Of a stretch of 64,000 nt of DNA, positions 1 to 12,231 are shown in pieces. Every line of letters starts with the position of its first letter. Position 1 is the stretch's first letter. The notes beneath the pieces are model-generated. The model saw only the letters and a list, made by a program, of their open reading frames with translations, was not told the origin of the DNA and made no database searches. Origin of the DNA: Typha latifolia (Eukaryota > Streptophyta > Magnoliopsida > Poales > Typhaceae). The position numbers and the translations under genes were made by a program. Where the stretch lies: assembly GCA_019914945.1 (NCBI GenBank), contig CM034104.1, forward strand, positions 14,000,046 through 14,064,045, given 5' to 3'.

Positions 1-327
1 ATCCATTGCCTCTAATGAATCCTCGAAGCTCTACCTACTCATGCAAGTACGTAAAAAATTAATGCATTAGCTTTGTATGTTATCCATATGTAATTATGCG
101 TGCATGCAGAGAAATAAAAGAGACGACGAGTAGATAGATGATATCACTTGGTGTTTCCTGGAGACGTATGTAATTGGCTCTCCTTCGAGTAATCGAGTTT
201 CGAGGAGATCCTTAACGCTTGAGATCTGGACGCCATTATTGAAAGCTTCTTCACCTTTGCCTCTCTTGCATCCATCGCTGACAGCAGCTGATGACTTTTT
301 CCTTGATCTGGATGATTTCTTCACCAT
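1..327 (-). CDS. TDBD-like domain protein, 5' exons only (partial)
   Basis: Two exons are visible: 148-327 (start codon at 325-327) and 1-34, which runs off the window. The donor after codon 60 (CAA|GTGATA) and the acceptor GAGTAG|GTA keep the frame and remove a 113-bp intron. The protein begins MVKKSSRSRKKSS, a basic and probably nuclear stretch. It is followed by ISSVKDLLETRLLEGEPITYV and, after the splice, VELRGFIRGNG. The pattern 'VKxLLxTGxLEGxPVxYV ... LRGxIxGxGYLC' is typical of the tify-binding (TDBD) region found in plant PHD-finger/acetyltransferase proteins such as IDM1 and in small uncharacterised relatives. The domain's cysteine-rich second half lies outside the window, so function cannot be assigned. 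The splice join across conserved residues makes the gene call fairly safe. Confidence 0.66.
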
Positions 328-499
328 GATTGCTTCTACTATTTATCTATCACAAATTTCATCAGCAATTTTTCTCCCCTTTTTTTTATTACCTTCGAAG
401 AAGTAACAATGCAAACGATCAACACACTAGAAAGAGAAGATGCAAAATAAAAATATTTGGCAAGAAATTTAATATGATATAATGCTGAGAAGAGAGATC

Positions 500-520
500 G
501 AGAGAGAGAGAGAGAGAGAG
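500..520. repeat. (GA)n microsatellite
   Basis: About ten uninterrupted GA units. It lies roughly 170 bp upstream of the TDBD-like gene's start codon (that gene is on the minus strand), so it would appear as CT in its promoter or 5' UTR. Confidence 0.9.
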
Positions 521-1065
521 CACAATCGTTACTCTTGCAAATTAACTATAATAAGAGTTTGAGTAGTATTAAGACTCTTCCCACATTGTATTAGCCTAAT
601 TTTATTTATTTATTTTTCATTTGTTATCAATAATATCGTGTCCGTATTTATCTACAAATTAATGTAAATATTATAAATTATTAATAATATAATATTTAAT
701 TGATATAATTTTTTTATAAAATTATCTTATTAATAAAATAATTTTATATATTCTAATAACATCAAAAATATAATATTAATAAACTAATATTTTATCAAAT
801 AAATATTTACTCATAGATAAAATATATAGTTACTATTTAAACTAAATATTAACCTAATTAGATCTTTCTTTTTTTAAATAGCGAAACAAAAAAATGGTAA
901 AAAATTAATATAATATTATTAATAATCTAGTGTTTTAAGTTAAAAATAAAACATATAAAAGTGTAAATATTTTAATAATATTAATAATCTCATATTGCAA
1001 AGATATATTAAAAAATATATGTTCCATGTAAAATAATAAAAAATTATTTTAGACTATAAAACATA

Positions 1066-1089
1066 AATATATATATATATATATATATT
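1066..1089. repeat. (AT)n microsatellite
   Basis: An uninterrupted alternating AT tract inside a wider AT-rich intergenic block. Confidence 0.9.
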
Positions 1090-3184
1090 AAAATAATAAA
1101 TTTGTATAAGCATTTACTTTTTTTTACAAGCATTGCGTTGCACATTTATCTCCTTAGTTGCAGGAGTAACTTCTAAGCATTACATACATAAAATATATTA
1201 ATTATTTATCATCTATTACATCAATTTATAGATTGATGACAATTCTTCACTTTCATTTTATATTATATTAAACATAATTATTACATTTTTATTTTAAAAT
1301 ACAAGTAAATATAAATATAATTACTCCTAAAATAAATCTCTTATTTTGATAATAATAATTTTTATTTCACCTCTATCTCTATTCCCAATGTGAACGATAC
1401 CTTCACATACCTTAGTCGAGCCACAGATGAACCAAACCTTTTTTCCCACAAAAGAAAATTTATTGCTCCTACAGGCGCAAATGCTCAATGGCAGTGGTCG
1501 TGATAGTATTTTTTTTTATTTTATTTTTCGTTTTTATCGACTATGCTCATTATAATCATCAGCCAGGATTTCTCACAAAATCATCACCCTGCATGCTTTA
1601 AATCGAGAGTTAAAATAGGGTAAAGAAGCAATGCAAACTCAGATATTATTCTCTAGATAGGAGAAGTAGCTTACAAAGCCACTCTTATATCTGAGATCTA
1701 TCTGTTTGCTATCATCTATCACAGCTTTGCCACAATGACAAATAGGAATTGCATTTCTGCAGGCAAAGTGTGTTTCAAGTCAAAGACTCAGAATCACCGT
1801 GCTTGAAGTTGTGAAGCAATCACCACACTAACAACAAGATTACCCCATCGAAGACAATTGCAAGTAATGAATAACTTCTGTGAGGCATTCAAGCAAAAAT
1901 AACTTATGCAATTGTCAATCCTTAAAGGACAGATCCAAATACTCTTTGTTGCCTTTATGGTTCCTTCTCCATTCAGCTCCCTACAATAGAAAAAGCAGCA
2001 CAATATCCAATGGCCAAAGGTAAGAACACTTTGGAATGAAGGAGGGCTTATTCAACTAGTAATAGTTTGATGCCACAAAGAACATCAGGTGTCTTCTTAC
2101 AAGCAACTGTACCATGACTAGAATATTATATGCATCGAGAAGCTACGCTACAGCGATTATGTTACAAAAGCAAGCTCAATCTAGCTTCCCAGAAGTCGAT
2201 AGAATTTTCAAGTGTCAACTACCAGCATATGATAAGCGAATTCAAGCTTCTTGTCCTCGTCAATTCTGCAGAAAACAAGCAGATTCTCAACTCCCAACAT
2301 TATCTTGGCCAGCTAGCAGAAAACAATGAAATGCTGCTTATTCTGTATTCGAGGATTAACACATTACCAGTAAGAAACTCTAATAAAAAAATTCCGAGGA
2401 TTGTGGTCTTCTGCATTAAGCCCCAAACTTTTAAAGTAGGATAAGTACCTTAGCGGAGATGAAATATTCACTGTCGTATACTTCATAATCATGCCCATAA
2501 ATATAGGGCATAAACAAGGAAGAAGAAGAAGGTAAGGAGCAGAAATGCTGGAAAAATGTCTTCAAACCTAAAAATGAGCTTTAACCCCATCAAACCAACT
2601 GATCCACTTGGATTAGAACCTTTTACACCCTCCCCACGAAAGATATTACAACTATGACGCCTTTGTGAAGTTATTTAATCGTAAACTTCTCAAAAGATAT
2701 TTATCCAATTCTACAGTTTTCATGTCGTGCTAGAATATAATTCTTCAATAGAAAGGCCATTACTCTCTTGGAAAGCAGACTGATTCCCTCTATAACAACT
2801 AGAAACTTATAATCATCCAGAAGAACATATGTTGTTGACAACTCCCTATTGACCTTTTACAATTAATAACTATCCAATGAAGTCAGGAAACAATAAATAC
2901 ATGATAATGGAAAGCAAACATCCATGCTCTTCATCTTTCCAGCCCACTGCCACCTTATAATCACTAACTTCCAATGACAACTTAACATTATCTTTTTGAA
3001 GATATGACAAGCACTTTAAAAACCACATAGTAAGGACACTTTTATAGAGAGAGACTAATGGATAAGGCAGAACAAAACCAGAAAGATACAAACTAATCTG
3101 AATGTTTTTCAATAGTACCACTAATGATGATCAATCTAATTCAAGGACAAGAAACAAATGGAAAAAACAACAACAGGAAGATTC

Positions 3185-3186
<2 letters not shown>

Positions 3187-3224
<38 letters not shown>
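3187..3224. repeat. (GA)n microsatellite, 38 bp
   Basis: A perfect GA repeat of about 19 units, about 330 bp past the stop codon of the actin-depolymerizing factor gene. It is likely in or just beyond that gene's 3' UTR. Confidence 0.95.
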
Positions 3225-3226
<2 letters not shown>

Positions 3227-3550
3227 CAATATGTACTAAGTACAAAACAAAATAACACAGTTAAGCATACATTGCAGTCAATAGAAACAGGCTAAAAAGT
3301 TTTGCCTAATCATCTAGAGCTGCAAACTTTTGCATATATTAGCTTGCAGATATGAGGCTACAAGCAGACACTCATCACATAACTTCCACAGATCATCTGA
3401 TACACCCGAGGGCAAAATGTATAAAACAACCTGGACAACAAGCTTAAACCTACCCAATCCACCATCCTTCAACTATAAGCATTCACTAAAAAGCAACCAA
3501 AGTGCATGTAGAGTACCTCCTCAGTCCTCAACAGAACCAAGTAAGAATAA

Positions 3551-4679
3551 TCAATTGGCACGGCCTCTTATGACATCAAGGCCCATTTCGGTTGGATCAG
3601 TAGCTTGCAATTCCACTTGGATACCATCCAGCTCCCTCTTGAACCGCTCCTTCGAGCTCGCATAAAGCATCTTACTCCTCACTCTTGCAATATCAGGGGA
3701 CCTTCACAAGAAAATGATGGAAACCAAATGTTCTACATTCAATGTGCCGAAAGCCTACAAATTTCAATCAAACTAATGGAAAAATAAAAAGAATTACCAT
3801 GCAATGAAGAAGATCTTGCTTTTCTGGCAATTCTCTTCAGTCACAAAATCAAAGTCATAGATGGCGTATCTGCATTCATTGGAAGGAAGGCCAGCAGTGA
3901 AATCATCGTAGCTCAAAGTTGGCTCACCGAGCTTCTCCACGACAACATGTTTTGACTTCTCATCAATCTTGTAAATAATGTAGCGATAAGTCCTTTTTGC
4001 CTTCAATTCCAAGAATTTCAGCTTGCAATCATCATCAATAGCCATTCCTGAAGCTGCGTTGGCCTGTAAAATGCAAACGCACATAAATAAGATGACATCA
4101 CTTCCATAAGAGATCTAAATCGAGACAACTAACTGCAGAAAACAATTTTGGATAACAGCATACATTATAAATGTAATTTCAGAAGAAAAACAAGGAGACA
4201 GTAAGATCAAGTCAACTCGAGATCTCCATGAAAACAGAAAAATCGTAGATCTAAAATAACATACTAAAAGATTACTAGAACCATCCCATTATTACCAAAA
4301 ACTCCTGCACGAATCTAATTGGCAGCATAGTATAGATCAAAATTTTACCTTCCTTCTCCCCGAATAAACGGCACAAATAACTCAATTAATCCAGTCATGA
4401 TATCGGAAATAATATCCCTTTTAAAGCGAATTAATCAGCTAGCACACAGAAGCCAACGGTGGCCAAACGAAAAGAAATCCTCAAACAAAACCCCCAGAAA
4501 AACAATAATCAAGCCGATACCGAGAGCTAAATCCCTTCCGATGGAACGGATTCAAGCGGAGTTGACCGAAACGGATACCGCCGAAATTAGGAAAGAAAAA
4601 AGAGCACCAAAAAGTGGAGAGAAAACACGGAAGCAGCTCACAAACCCTAGCGGAGTAGAGAAGAGGTGGACCATACCAT
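3551..4679 (-). CDS. ADF: Actin-depolymerizing factor (ADF/cofilin)
   Basis: ADF binds actin monomers and filaments in the cytosol and speeds filament severing and turnover. Coding exons are 4677-4679 (the ATG alone), 3798-4063 and 3551-3701, giving 139 residues, the usual plant ADF length. The ATG is followed directly by donor GTATGG. The second exon opens [17 protein letters not shown], and the third continues with [20 protein letters not shown] and ends in RGRAN. The lone ATG exon followed by a 613-bp intron is the hallmark gene structure of plant ADFs, and the first intron often boosts expression. Ser6 is the site at which plant ADFs are inactivated by phosphorylation in studied members. 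The RSKM and KRELDGI segments correspond to the actin-binding long helix. The gene is transcribed away from histone H2B, with about 0.8 kb between the start codons. Which ADF paralogue this is cannot be settled from sequence alone. Confidence 0.95.
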
Positions 4680-5488
4680 TTTTAGATGTCTACGATCGGA
4701 GGGAAGAACACGAAGGATGCGGCAGCGAGATCGGCGGAGAAAATCTAGGGCTCCGAGATCGGAAAGGAGCCCCCCTTTTTGATCGGTCTATGGAGTTGCG
4801 GGTGGTGGCTGTCTTCCTTCTGATATAGCTAAAAAAAGAAAAAAAAGCTAAGCGCGTTGGTCATCGTTCCCGGGCCCGGTTGTAAAGTAACAGAGAGCCA
4901 GTCATATGAAGCCACGTGGAACGTCGTCAGTCATACGCGCCTTGCTTGGGTCTAATGTTACGAAATTGCCTGCAGTTGTCAAGATAATTTACGATATGTG
5001 CCATTTTGGTTTGGTGCGCTAGTGGACCGGCCTGGTGGCCGTGGTTGGATTATTGAGTTGCAGCTGGCCAACTTTAAGCATGTTATACTGTAGTACTGTT
5101 GCTAGCTAATTATATGTACAAATTTCCATTTATTCTTATCAATATGGGTTTATTATACTAGAGATTGATGGATTATAATTTGTAGTAAATTAAATTAGAA
5201 TTCGATTAATTTGTATTATTTCGCTTCCGAACATTTGATTTAAGTCAAGCAAATGGGTTTTGTATTTCTATATCCAAGTCACCGAGCGTATTCTTAGCCG
5301 TCGATTCACTTCGAGATTTAACGGACTTGATTGTCCCATTTCATCGATCCGGGACCTCTTACCAGAACCAATCAGAATCGACCAGCATCTTCTATAAATA
5401 AGAACCAATACCTTCCCGGATTTCCAATATCTTCGTTGCTATCGTCTTTTATTTTCTTCAAAACCACTCGATCTCTATTCCCTCTCCC
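4680..5488. promoter_or_regulatory. Divergent promoter region between ADF and H2B
   Basis: This stretch holds the ADF 5' UTR (just above 4680) and the H2B promoter. On the plus strand a CCAAT box lies at 5368-5372 and a TATA box (TATAAATA) at 5393-5400, which would place H2B transcription start near 5425-5430 and leave a 5' UTR of about 60 nt. A CACGTG G-box core at 4913-4918 and a nearby ACGTCGTCA-like motif (about 4921-4929) lie in the middle and could serve either gene. Confidence 0.6.
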
Positions 5489-5956
5489 ATGGCGCCCAAG
5501 GCCGAGAAGAAGCCGGCGGAGAAGAAGCCCGCGTCCGAAAAGCCAGCGGAGGAGAAGGAGAAGAAGACCGTCGCTGAGAAGGCTCCCGCGGAGAAGAAGC
5601 CCAAAGCGGAAAAGCGCCTCCCTGCTTCCAAGGAAGGCGGCGGGGACAAGAAGGGGAGGAAGAAGAAGGCGAAGAAGAGCGTGGAGACGTACAAGATCTA
5701 CATCTTCAAGGTTCTCAAGCAAGTCCACCCGGACATCGGCATCAGCAGCAAAGCCATGGGCATCATGAACTCCTTCATTAATGATATCTTCGAGAAGCTC
5801 GCCCAGGAGGCTTCTCGCCTCGCGCGGTACAACAAGAAGCCGACCATCACCTCCCGCGAGATCCAGACCTCGGTGCGCCTCGTCCTCCCAGGAGAGCTCG
5901 CGAAGCACGCCGTCTCCGAGGGCACCAAGGCGGTGACCAAGTTTACAAGCTCTTAG
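5489..5956 (+). CDS. H2B: Histone H2B
   Basis: Core nucleosome histone that pairs with H2A. It is a single intronless exon of 155 residues. Residues 1-62 form a plant-type basic tail built from repeats of [12 protein letters not shown] units. The histone fold follows, from [19 protein letters not shown] through [20 protein letters not shown] to [20 protein letters not shown]. The C-terminus AVTKFTSS carries the lysine (residue 151) equivalent to the conserved H2B monoubiquitination site. The coding sequence is much more GC-rich than its flanks, as is common for monocot histone genes. A long antisense open frame over the same exon is a by-product of this composition. The start is the ATG after a TATA box and short leader, and the product [10 protein letters not shown] matches the family N-terminus. 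Confidence 0.98.
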   Translation: MAPKAEKKPAEKKPASEKPAEEKEKKTVAEKAPAEKKPKAEKRLPASKEGGGDKKGRKKKAKKSVETYKIYIFKVLKQVHPDIGISSKAMGIMNSFINDIFEKLAQEASRLARYNKKPTITSREIQTSVRLVLPGELAKHAVSEGTKAVTKFTSS

Positions 5957-6447
5957 TTTGATGGGTTTCTTTCCTGACCTGTATCTGAAAATCTAGGGTT
6001 AATTTGGGGGTATTTTGATTTAGTTTAGTAGCTTGGTTACAGGATAGAGTCGGATGTAACATAGAAGTATGCTATCCTTTTGTAATCTTGACCATAATTT
6101 AAATTGCATTGCAAGCAAGAAAACTCTTGACCTGGATATGGTTGGTGAAGTGTATCATCACCTAAGCGTGGCGTTGTTGGTGTTCTTATTGCGACTTGTA
6201 ATCTAATACAAATATCCTCGTCTAATGGATATACATGCTGTAAATAAATCTGGTACAAATGTTCTTAAATTATCAAAAACAAAATCCATTACCAGTTAGA
6301 TCTTATGGAAAAGTTGGGCTGCTAAATGCTGCCTTGGTCTTGATCATCAGAAAGAACCTTTCTCGATGGATATCTTCACTTTTAATTCCATCTCCAAGCT
6401 GAGTCTCAATGATCCGTGTACAATTGTAATCAAATCCTTTCTACCAA
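5957..6447. other. Short gap between convergent H2B and ELP1
   Basis: This holds the H2B 3' UTR (from 5957) and, on the other strand, the ELP1 3' UTR. No other gene is seen. Confidence 0.6.
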
Positions 6448-9400
6448 CTAATTGCTCGAGTGAACCTGGGAACAGGAATCTAGGTAATGCATACTTCAAC
6501 ACAAAAGAGTAGTATGTGATTTGCAATGGGTACTAAATTACCTGTGAAGGTGGCAATAGCACTTTGATTTGCCAAGAGTGGTTCTCAGGATGGGGCAAAG
6601 ATCTCAGCTTTTGTAGATAATGCTCCAGAGTTTGCAAATTCTCGTCTATCGTTTCACTGGCCATTGTATCTTCAGCCAGTTTTATTGCTGCCTTATGAGA
6701 CAGCTCAAACTTATCTCCGGCGTATTGCAGCTGCCGAGCAGCGTCTTCCTTTCCAAGCGATAAAAGAGCAATAATCAGGGACTTGAGTTCACATTGAGCA
6801 CCAGCAGTTAAAGACATTCCCTTCAGATGCTCCACAAGTGCCATCTCCTCTCCAGGGCTGCAGCATTCAGAAGTTTCAGATTGGATAAGGAAAATAAAGA
6901 AAAAGGATATCAAATGTAATCATCAAGTCAATTCTAAACTCTCTCTGGGATCATTCAACAAATTCCTCTTTCATTTTACTATGGCCCCAATAGGTGGATG
7001 TGCAAGAAAATTCGATAGAAAGAGGGTTTTCACATATTACCTTCCTGCGCGTATTTTTCCACCCTTCTTCTGTCCTCTCGCTGCATGTGCTTTACTGGCT
7101 TTGCTTGAGGTGAGGGAAGAACGAGAGGTCCTCAATGTCCTGTTGAGTTAGAAGACAATTGAATGTGAGACTATCCAGTGAATATAACAAACAACCGACT
7201 ACTATAAGAATGGCATAACTATTGATGCAGCAAGAATACCAATTTACTTTTAACAGAAGTTATGCTACTTTAGATCTGAGTTCTGCTATGCAAGAAACTT
7301 TAACAATAGTTCTTTTAGAGATTGATAAGAGCAGCACTTAAATAACAGCTGTTACGCAAACAACTTCTTTGACTATATCTAAACCAATTGTAGTGTATAG
7401 AGTCAGGTAAGTAAAAGGTTCCACATGGAGAAGGCAGGAAGTGATTTTTAGGTACAAAGTTAGTTTCCAACTATAATAAAAAAAGAGATTGCTCAGCAAT
7501 TGAATTGGCTCTTTTCTTCACAAAGATGAGAAAGTTGAAAACAGCGAAAGGATAAACATATATTGTGGGTTTGTACACTCAAGCCCCTCTCTCCATCCCT
7601 TGTCTTGTATACAGTTCACCTGATTTTTGCTTGGATTCTTAATATATTCTCTACAAGGACTGCATTAGAAATAAATAATTAGGAATGGGAGATTATACCT
7701 TGTAGTATATGCACTCATTCCACTGAAACTACTGGTTTCTGAAACAGTATCATACTCAGCATCACTCATTGACTTGTCCTCCAACTGAATTTTAGCAGCA
7801 AGCACCAGCCTTCTCTGACGCACAGCCAAATAGCGGGCCAAGTATTTTCCTAACTTTTCTGATCCTTCCTGGTATTCAGATATCAATGTGGTCGCGCACT
7901 CCAAGGCTGCATCTCTGACATCAGTGACTAGATCCTCCCTTCCATGCATATAGGCAATTCTAAGAGCCTCTTCCCATTTGCGTGACATTATATAATAACG
8001 AACACCTCTAACAAAATCCTTGCAATACTCAAGTGCAATTGTGGCAGCCTCTGCTGGCTTCCCAAGTTCTTGAAATTCTTCACAGAGTTCATTTGCTAGT
8101 TGAAGAATTTCTTCTTTTCCTAGCTTTAGAATTGCAGCTACTGTAAGAACACATTTCCAATCACCGCAAGAACGATATGCCTTCAAAGATTTCTGATACG
8201 AGGAACAACATAAATAAGTTGTAGCAGCATCTTCAAAGCATTTTGCAGCATAAAGATGATCACCCCATGCCTCCAGAATCTGCCTCTTCTTGGCAGGGTC
8301 AGTGAACAGTTGAAGGCCGAGGGGAAAAAGTTCAGGATTACTATTCAACAGATTCATGCAATCTTCATGATAATCATCACCTGCTGAAACAATATGTTTA
8401 AGGGCACTATCATATCTGTTCAGCCTTAGATCAATCTTATACCTCATAATCGCAGGAGACAAGCATTCCAGTCCTTTTAGAAAAGGAAGGAACTCCTTTG
8501 GATCTTTCTGAGAGTTCAAAGCAACAATAGCTGCAAGATTCAGATCATACAATCCTAAAGCAGCGTCATAAACAGCTTCTGGGTCTGTCAACCATAATAG
8601 ATGCTTTAGAGATTCTTCAGCGGAGGGATATAGTTTTCTCTTAGCATCATCCGCACCCAGAAGTTCCAATTCACGAATGACTTTTATTCTGTGAAGTGCT
8701 TCCTCCAATGCAGGAGGCTCAGTGCGAGCTAGAGTGGTCAATATGCAGAGTTCTCTTGCTGGAGTTTCCTGTACTTGTTCCTCGAGAGCCTTACGAACTG
8801 CCGTCAGCACAGAAGAAACCTTGCTCTCTTTGCAATCACTGGGAGAGTTCTCTGCATATTCAGTTGAGGTTTCATTAGGCAGAGATATATAAGTCTTGTA
8901 CAATGTATTAATGACATTCTCCTTCTTGACTGCACAAATGAATTCTGTGATATGGCCAAGATTATTAACTTGACTAACAAACTCTGCAGCTGATTTAACA
9001 AAAGCTCTCCATCCACAATAGTCAACAAGGACATTAAAATCTATCCTTTGTCGTCTTACCATGACCATTGCATCTCTAAAACGTCTCTGGACCAAAGCAT
9101 TAATAATTGACACAAGAACTAGTTTTCTGGGGTAGATACATTCTAGGTTACCCCTACAAGTTTGCAATAAGGCTGCTGCTTCATCCCCATGGAGAACACC
9201 AATCAACTTTGCACCTTTCTCCCATATAGTCACATGGTCTTTGCCTTCTTCTTCTTTATTATGATTACTACTGTAGCTATCAATTTTTACTTCCATATTT
9301 CCACATAAGATGTCATTTATATTAATAATGAACAAAAGATCCTGTTTACTGGTAAAAAGCAAGTGTGTCACCACTTGCTCAGCAGATCCAATTGCGTTAC

Positions 9401-12231
9401 AATAAAATGCAAAGCTGCTGCAACTGCTGGTCAATGTTCTCTTGCCCACATGCAACCTACCATTGTCATCAAGCCCAAAAAGCAGAGGTCTAGCAACACC
9501 TTTAGCATGACAAAGAACTGCTTTCATCGAAGGGCATGAGGATGGAAATTTATATTCAGAATCAAGCTCACTAAATTGCAAGCCTGTAGGTATTCTCAAG
9601 GCACCCATATTTGAAGAGTATTCCACAACATTTCCTCCACTAAACTGAATAAAGGCTGAACATCTCTTTGCAGGGTTAGGAACAATACAAATTACTGGGC
9701 CATCTAGAGAGACTGTCTTGGTCACTTTTGCTTGCCAACCTGAAGAACTCACTGAACCAGGCAAAGAGTCCTCGGAGCATACAAGTTCAATCTCATGCAA
9801 AGAAAAGCAAGAGGTCCTTTTCTTCTGTTGATGATCAACCACAGTATCAATCATTGATGCTGTTGAACAATAATCAGCACAATAACAAGATACACTAAGC
9901 AGAAGATGTGAATCTAACCAAGTGAGATGTGTAAAGCTCTCCATTCTTAAATCAGAATGACAAACTTCTATGCTGAACTGGCTGCCTTCAAATTGGTCCC
10001 AAGTATCTGTCTCAGGAAGTTCCACCACACACAAACTGCCATCAGAGAGAGATGCAGCCAAATGGCTTTTTGAGCTCTTAGAAAGAAAAGATATATCCCT
10101 AACAGAACTCTGAAATTTGAGGTTAAACAAAGCCATTGGAGGTGGAATGAGAGATAGAGCTAGAGGAGTCACTAGTATGTTGGAGTCATCAATAACTAAT
10201 GCAGTTGAAGTCTCGGTGACAGCAGAAGTCCAAGCAAACTTGTAGTTCATGATATGTCCACCTAGTGTCCAACAAACCAGATGTAGTGGCTTTGTTGGGT
10301 CCCAAGTGAACTTCACTCCCTCTTTCTTTGAGTATCTTATTTCTTGTTTTAAGTACCAATGGTTGTTGCTACAACACCAAATTTTGATAGCATCATACTG
10401 TGAACAAGTAACAGAAGCAGCTAGAAGTTCTGAATTGCAATTCCATTTTAAGATCTCGATTGCTGCTTCCACTGGCTCGCCAATGGGAAAAGAATTTCTC
10501 TCCAGACCATTTTTCTCAAAGAAAACCACAAGAGGACATTTGTTTTCTGCCTTCTGGTCATAAGCAGCAGCCACCTTAGCCCCACTTGGCATCCAATCTA
10601 ACGATGCTCCCATAAAAGCCTTGGGCTCTGAAGAAGAAAGCAACATTCCAGATTCACGTTCCCATATCATAAGCTTTTTCAGGCAAGCGGAATTGTCAAC
10701 TCCACCAAGAGTGGCAAAGTACTTTCCATCACCTCGCCAAGATATGGGGCTTTGTGTCTGACTACTGGAAGGACCATCCGGGTCATCTGCGAGCACACCC
10801 TATGAACAAGCATATTCAGATATGCGTTTTGCAGAATAACGAATTAATGTTTCCACCAGATATTGACACTATTATTCATCTAATGAGGTAACTATGTGCA
10901 ATTGAATTCACTAACTCACAGGTAAGGACATTAAAGCACTTGGAACTAAAAACCTTGGAGGGGTATGATATGGTTTGACACCAGCAAATACAAACAACAA
11001 TAAAGAACATGAACTATGTTTCTTAGAAATGCATCAACTATACAACTACATACTCCACTAGAAAAGGTAAGGATTGTTGAGTACTAAAAGAAGATGAGTA
11101 GTTTTACCATGAAGAAATTTAGCAGGTAAACATGCTTGCATGACTGTGGCCATGCTTGATGGAGATCAAATCCTAATTCCCCAGTTATGAAGAAAAAAAC
11201 AATTATAGAAAAACGGGTGATAAGACTCGACTTACATTAGAAATTTGGGCGTCAAGACCAGCTTCATACAATACTTCCCAATCATGTGTCATGACCAATA
11301 ATTGCCCTAACCCAGCGGTTACAGAAAGAAGAGCTCCATCTGGGCTAGAAGCAATGCCCGTAACACCACCCTCAACTCTCCCAACAACTTCAGTTGCTTT
11401 ATCATCCACATTATACAGTATTAGGCAACCACTTGAAGATCCAATTATTAATGCCTCCTTCTCCATTAGATAATCCATCGCAACGATGTTTTCACCAGGT
11501 TCTAAAGTAACTTCCTCAGCTTCGGAAGCTAAAAGAGCATTGCTCCAAGGAGTTCTTTTCTGTACAGACAAAACAGTCAGACAAAGAACATGGTTGTTCT
11601 GTAATTAAAATTGTCACCCAGAAACATGCCTGTAAGCATTTCGATACAAAGCAATATCTTTTCAGAAAATTTGTTACCTAGGGCCTAATTCTTGCGGGGA
11701 AAATTCAAATGTTGGAGCATATAAATTTAACTCGTGTATTCACACTGTTTTTATTTGTGTGATAATAGACTATCAAAACCTACAATTTTCCAAAACATAG
11801 ACAAGAACTTGAAATTATCTCACTCACTTAAAATCCATATATTCGTTCTTTGTCACTAAATCTAGCACGATTCTCCCACCCTTCTTAATAGCCTTCTCTT
11901 TTTGTATGCATCTCATGGCATTTGTTGTTAGTTATGTATTTAAAATTCTCTCTCTTGCGTACCACCAACGATAATTCATATTCCAATATGCATCTGATAA
12001 AAAATTTATAACACAGAAACACCAAAAATTAAACAAAGAATAAAAAATTCAGAAAAACACTATGCTTACTTGCGACGACGAAGGGAGGTGAAGGGTGTAG
12101 ATGAGATTAGCCGAGGAAGCGAAGAATACACGGCTGCGCTCGATGTCGAAGGCAGAGAGGAGAATGGTTTCGCCCTCGAACTGGAGATCGAGCTGGAGCG
12201 AGAGCTCGCTCACGAGCTTTAGGTTCTTCAT
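6448..12231 (-). CDS. ELP1: Elongator complex protein 1 (ELP1/IKI3 family)
   Basis: Scaffold subunit of Elongator, which adds carboxymethyl groups to wobble uridines of tRNAs and influences transcription and plant growth. Coding exons are 12070-12231, 11236-11559, 7699-10799, 7041-7139, 6542-6857 and 6448-6465, giving 1339 residues against about 1320 in known plant ELP1. The start MKNLKLVSELSLQ matches the family; an in-frame upstream ATG at 12307-12309 would add 26 residues and is less likely. The N-terminal two thirds are WD40-type propellers (for example SWRGDGKYFATLGG near residue 175), followed by a helical TPR-like region. Exon 4 encodes a basic stretch (KASKAHAARGQKKGGKIRAG) that corresponds to the tRNA-binding basic region of the family. 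Unusually, 77% of the coding sequence sits in one 3.1-kb exon. The last exon (VHSSN, stop) is the least certain; reading through its donor instead ends the protein two residues after the CAG. Confidence 0.95.

Larger units (their letters stand above)
328..3550. other. Gene-free AT-rich stretch with microsatellites
   Basis: No coding region is supported. 540-1380 is very AT-rich, with an (AT)n run. 1650-3550 is less AT-rich and lies downstream of the actin-depolymerizing factor gene, so part of it is probably that gene's 3' UTR. The short open frames here carry no recognisable domain. Confidence 0.6.

Noticed and set aside
5372..5908. 178-codon open frame antisense to histone H2B
   Set aside because: It is a shadow of the GC-rich, low-complexity H2B coding exon. 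Its product is Leu/Arg-rich nonsense and the sense strand gives a clear H2B.
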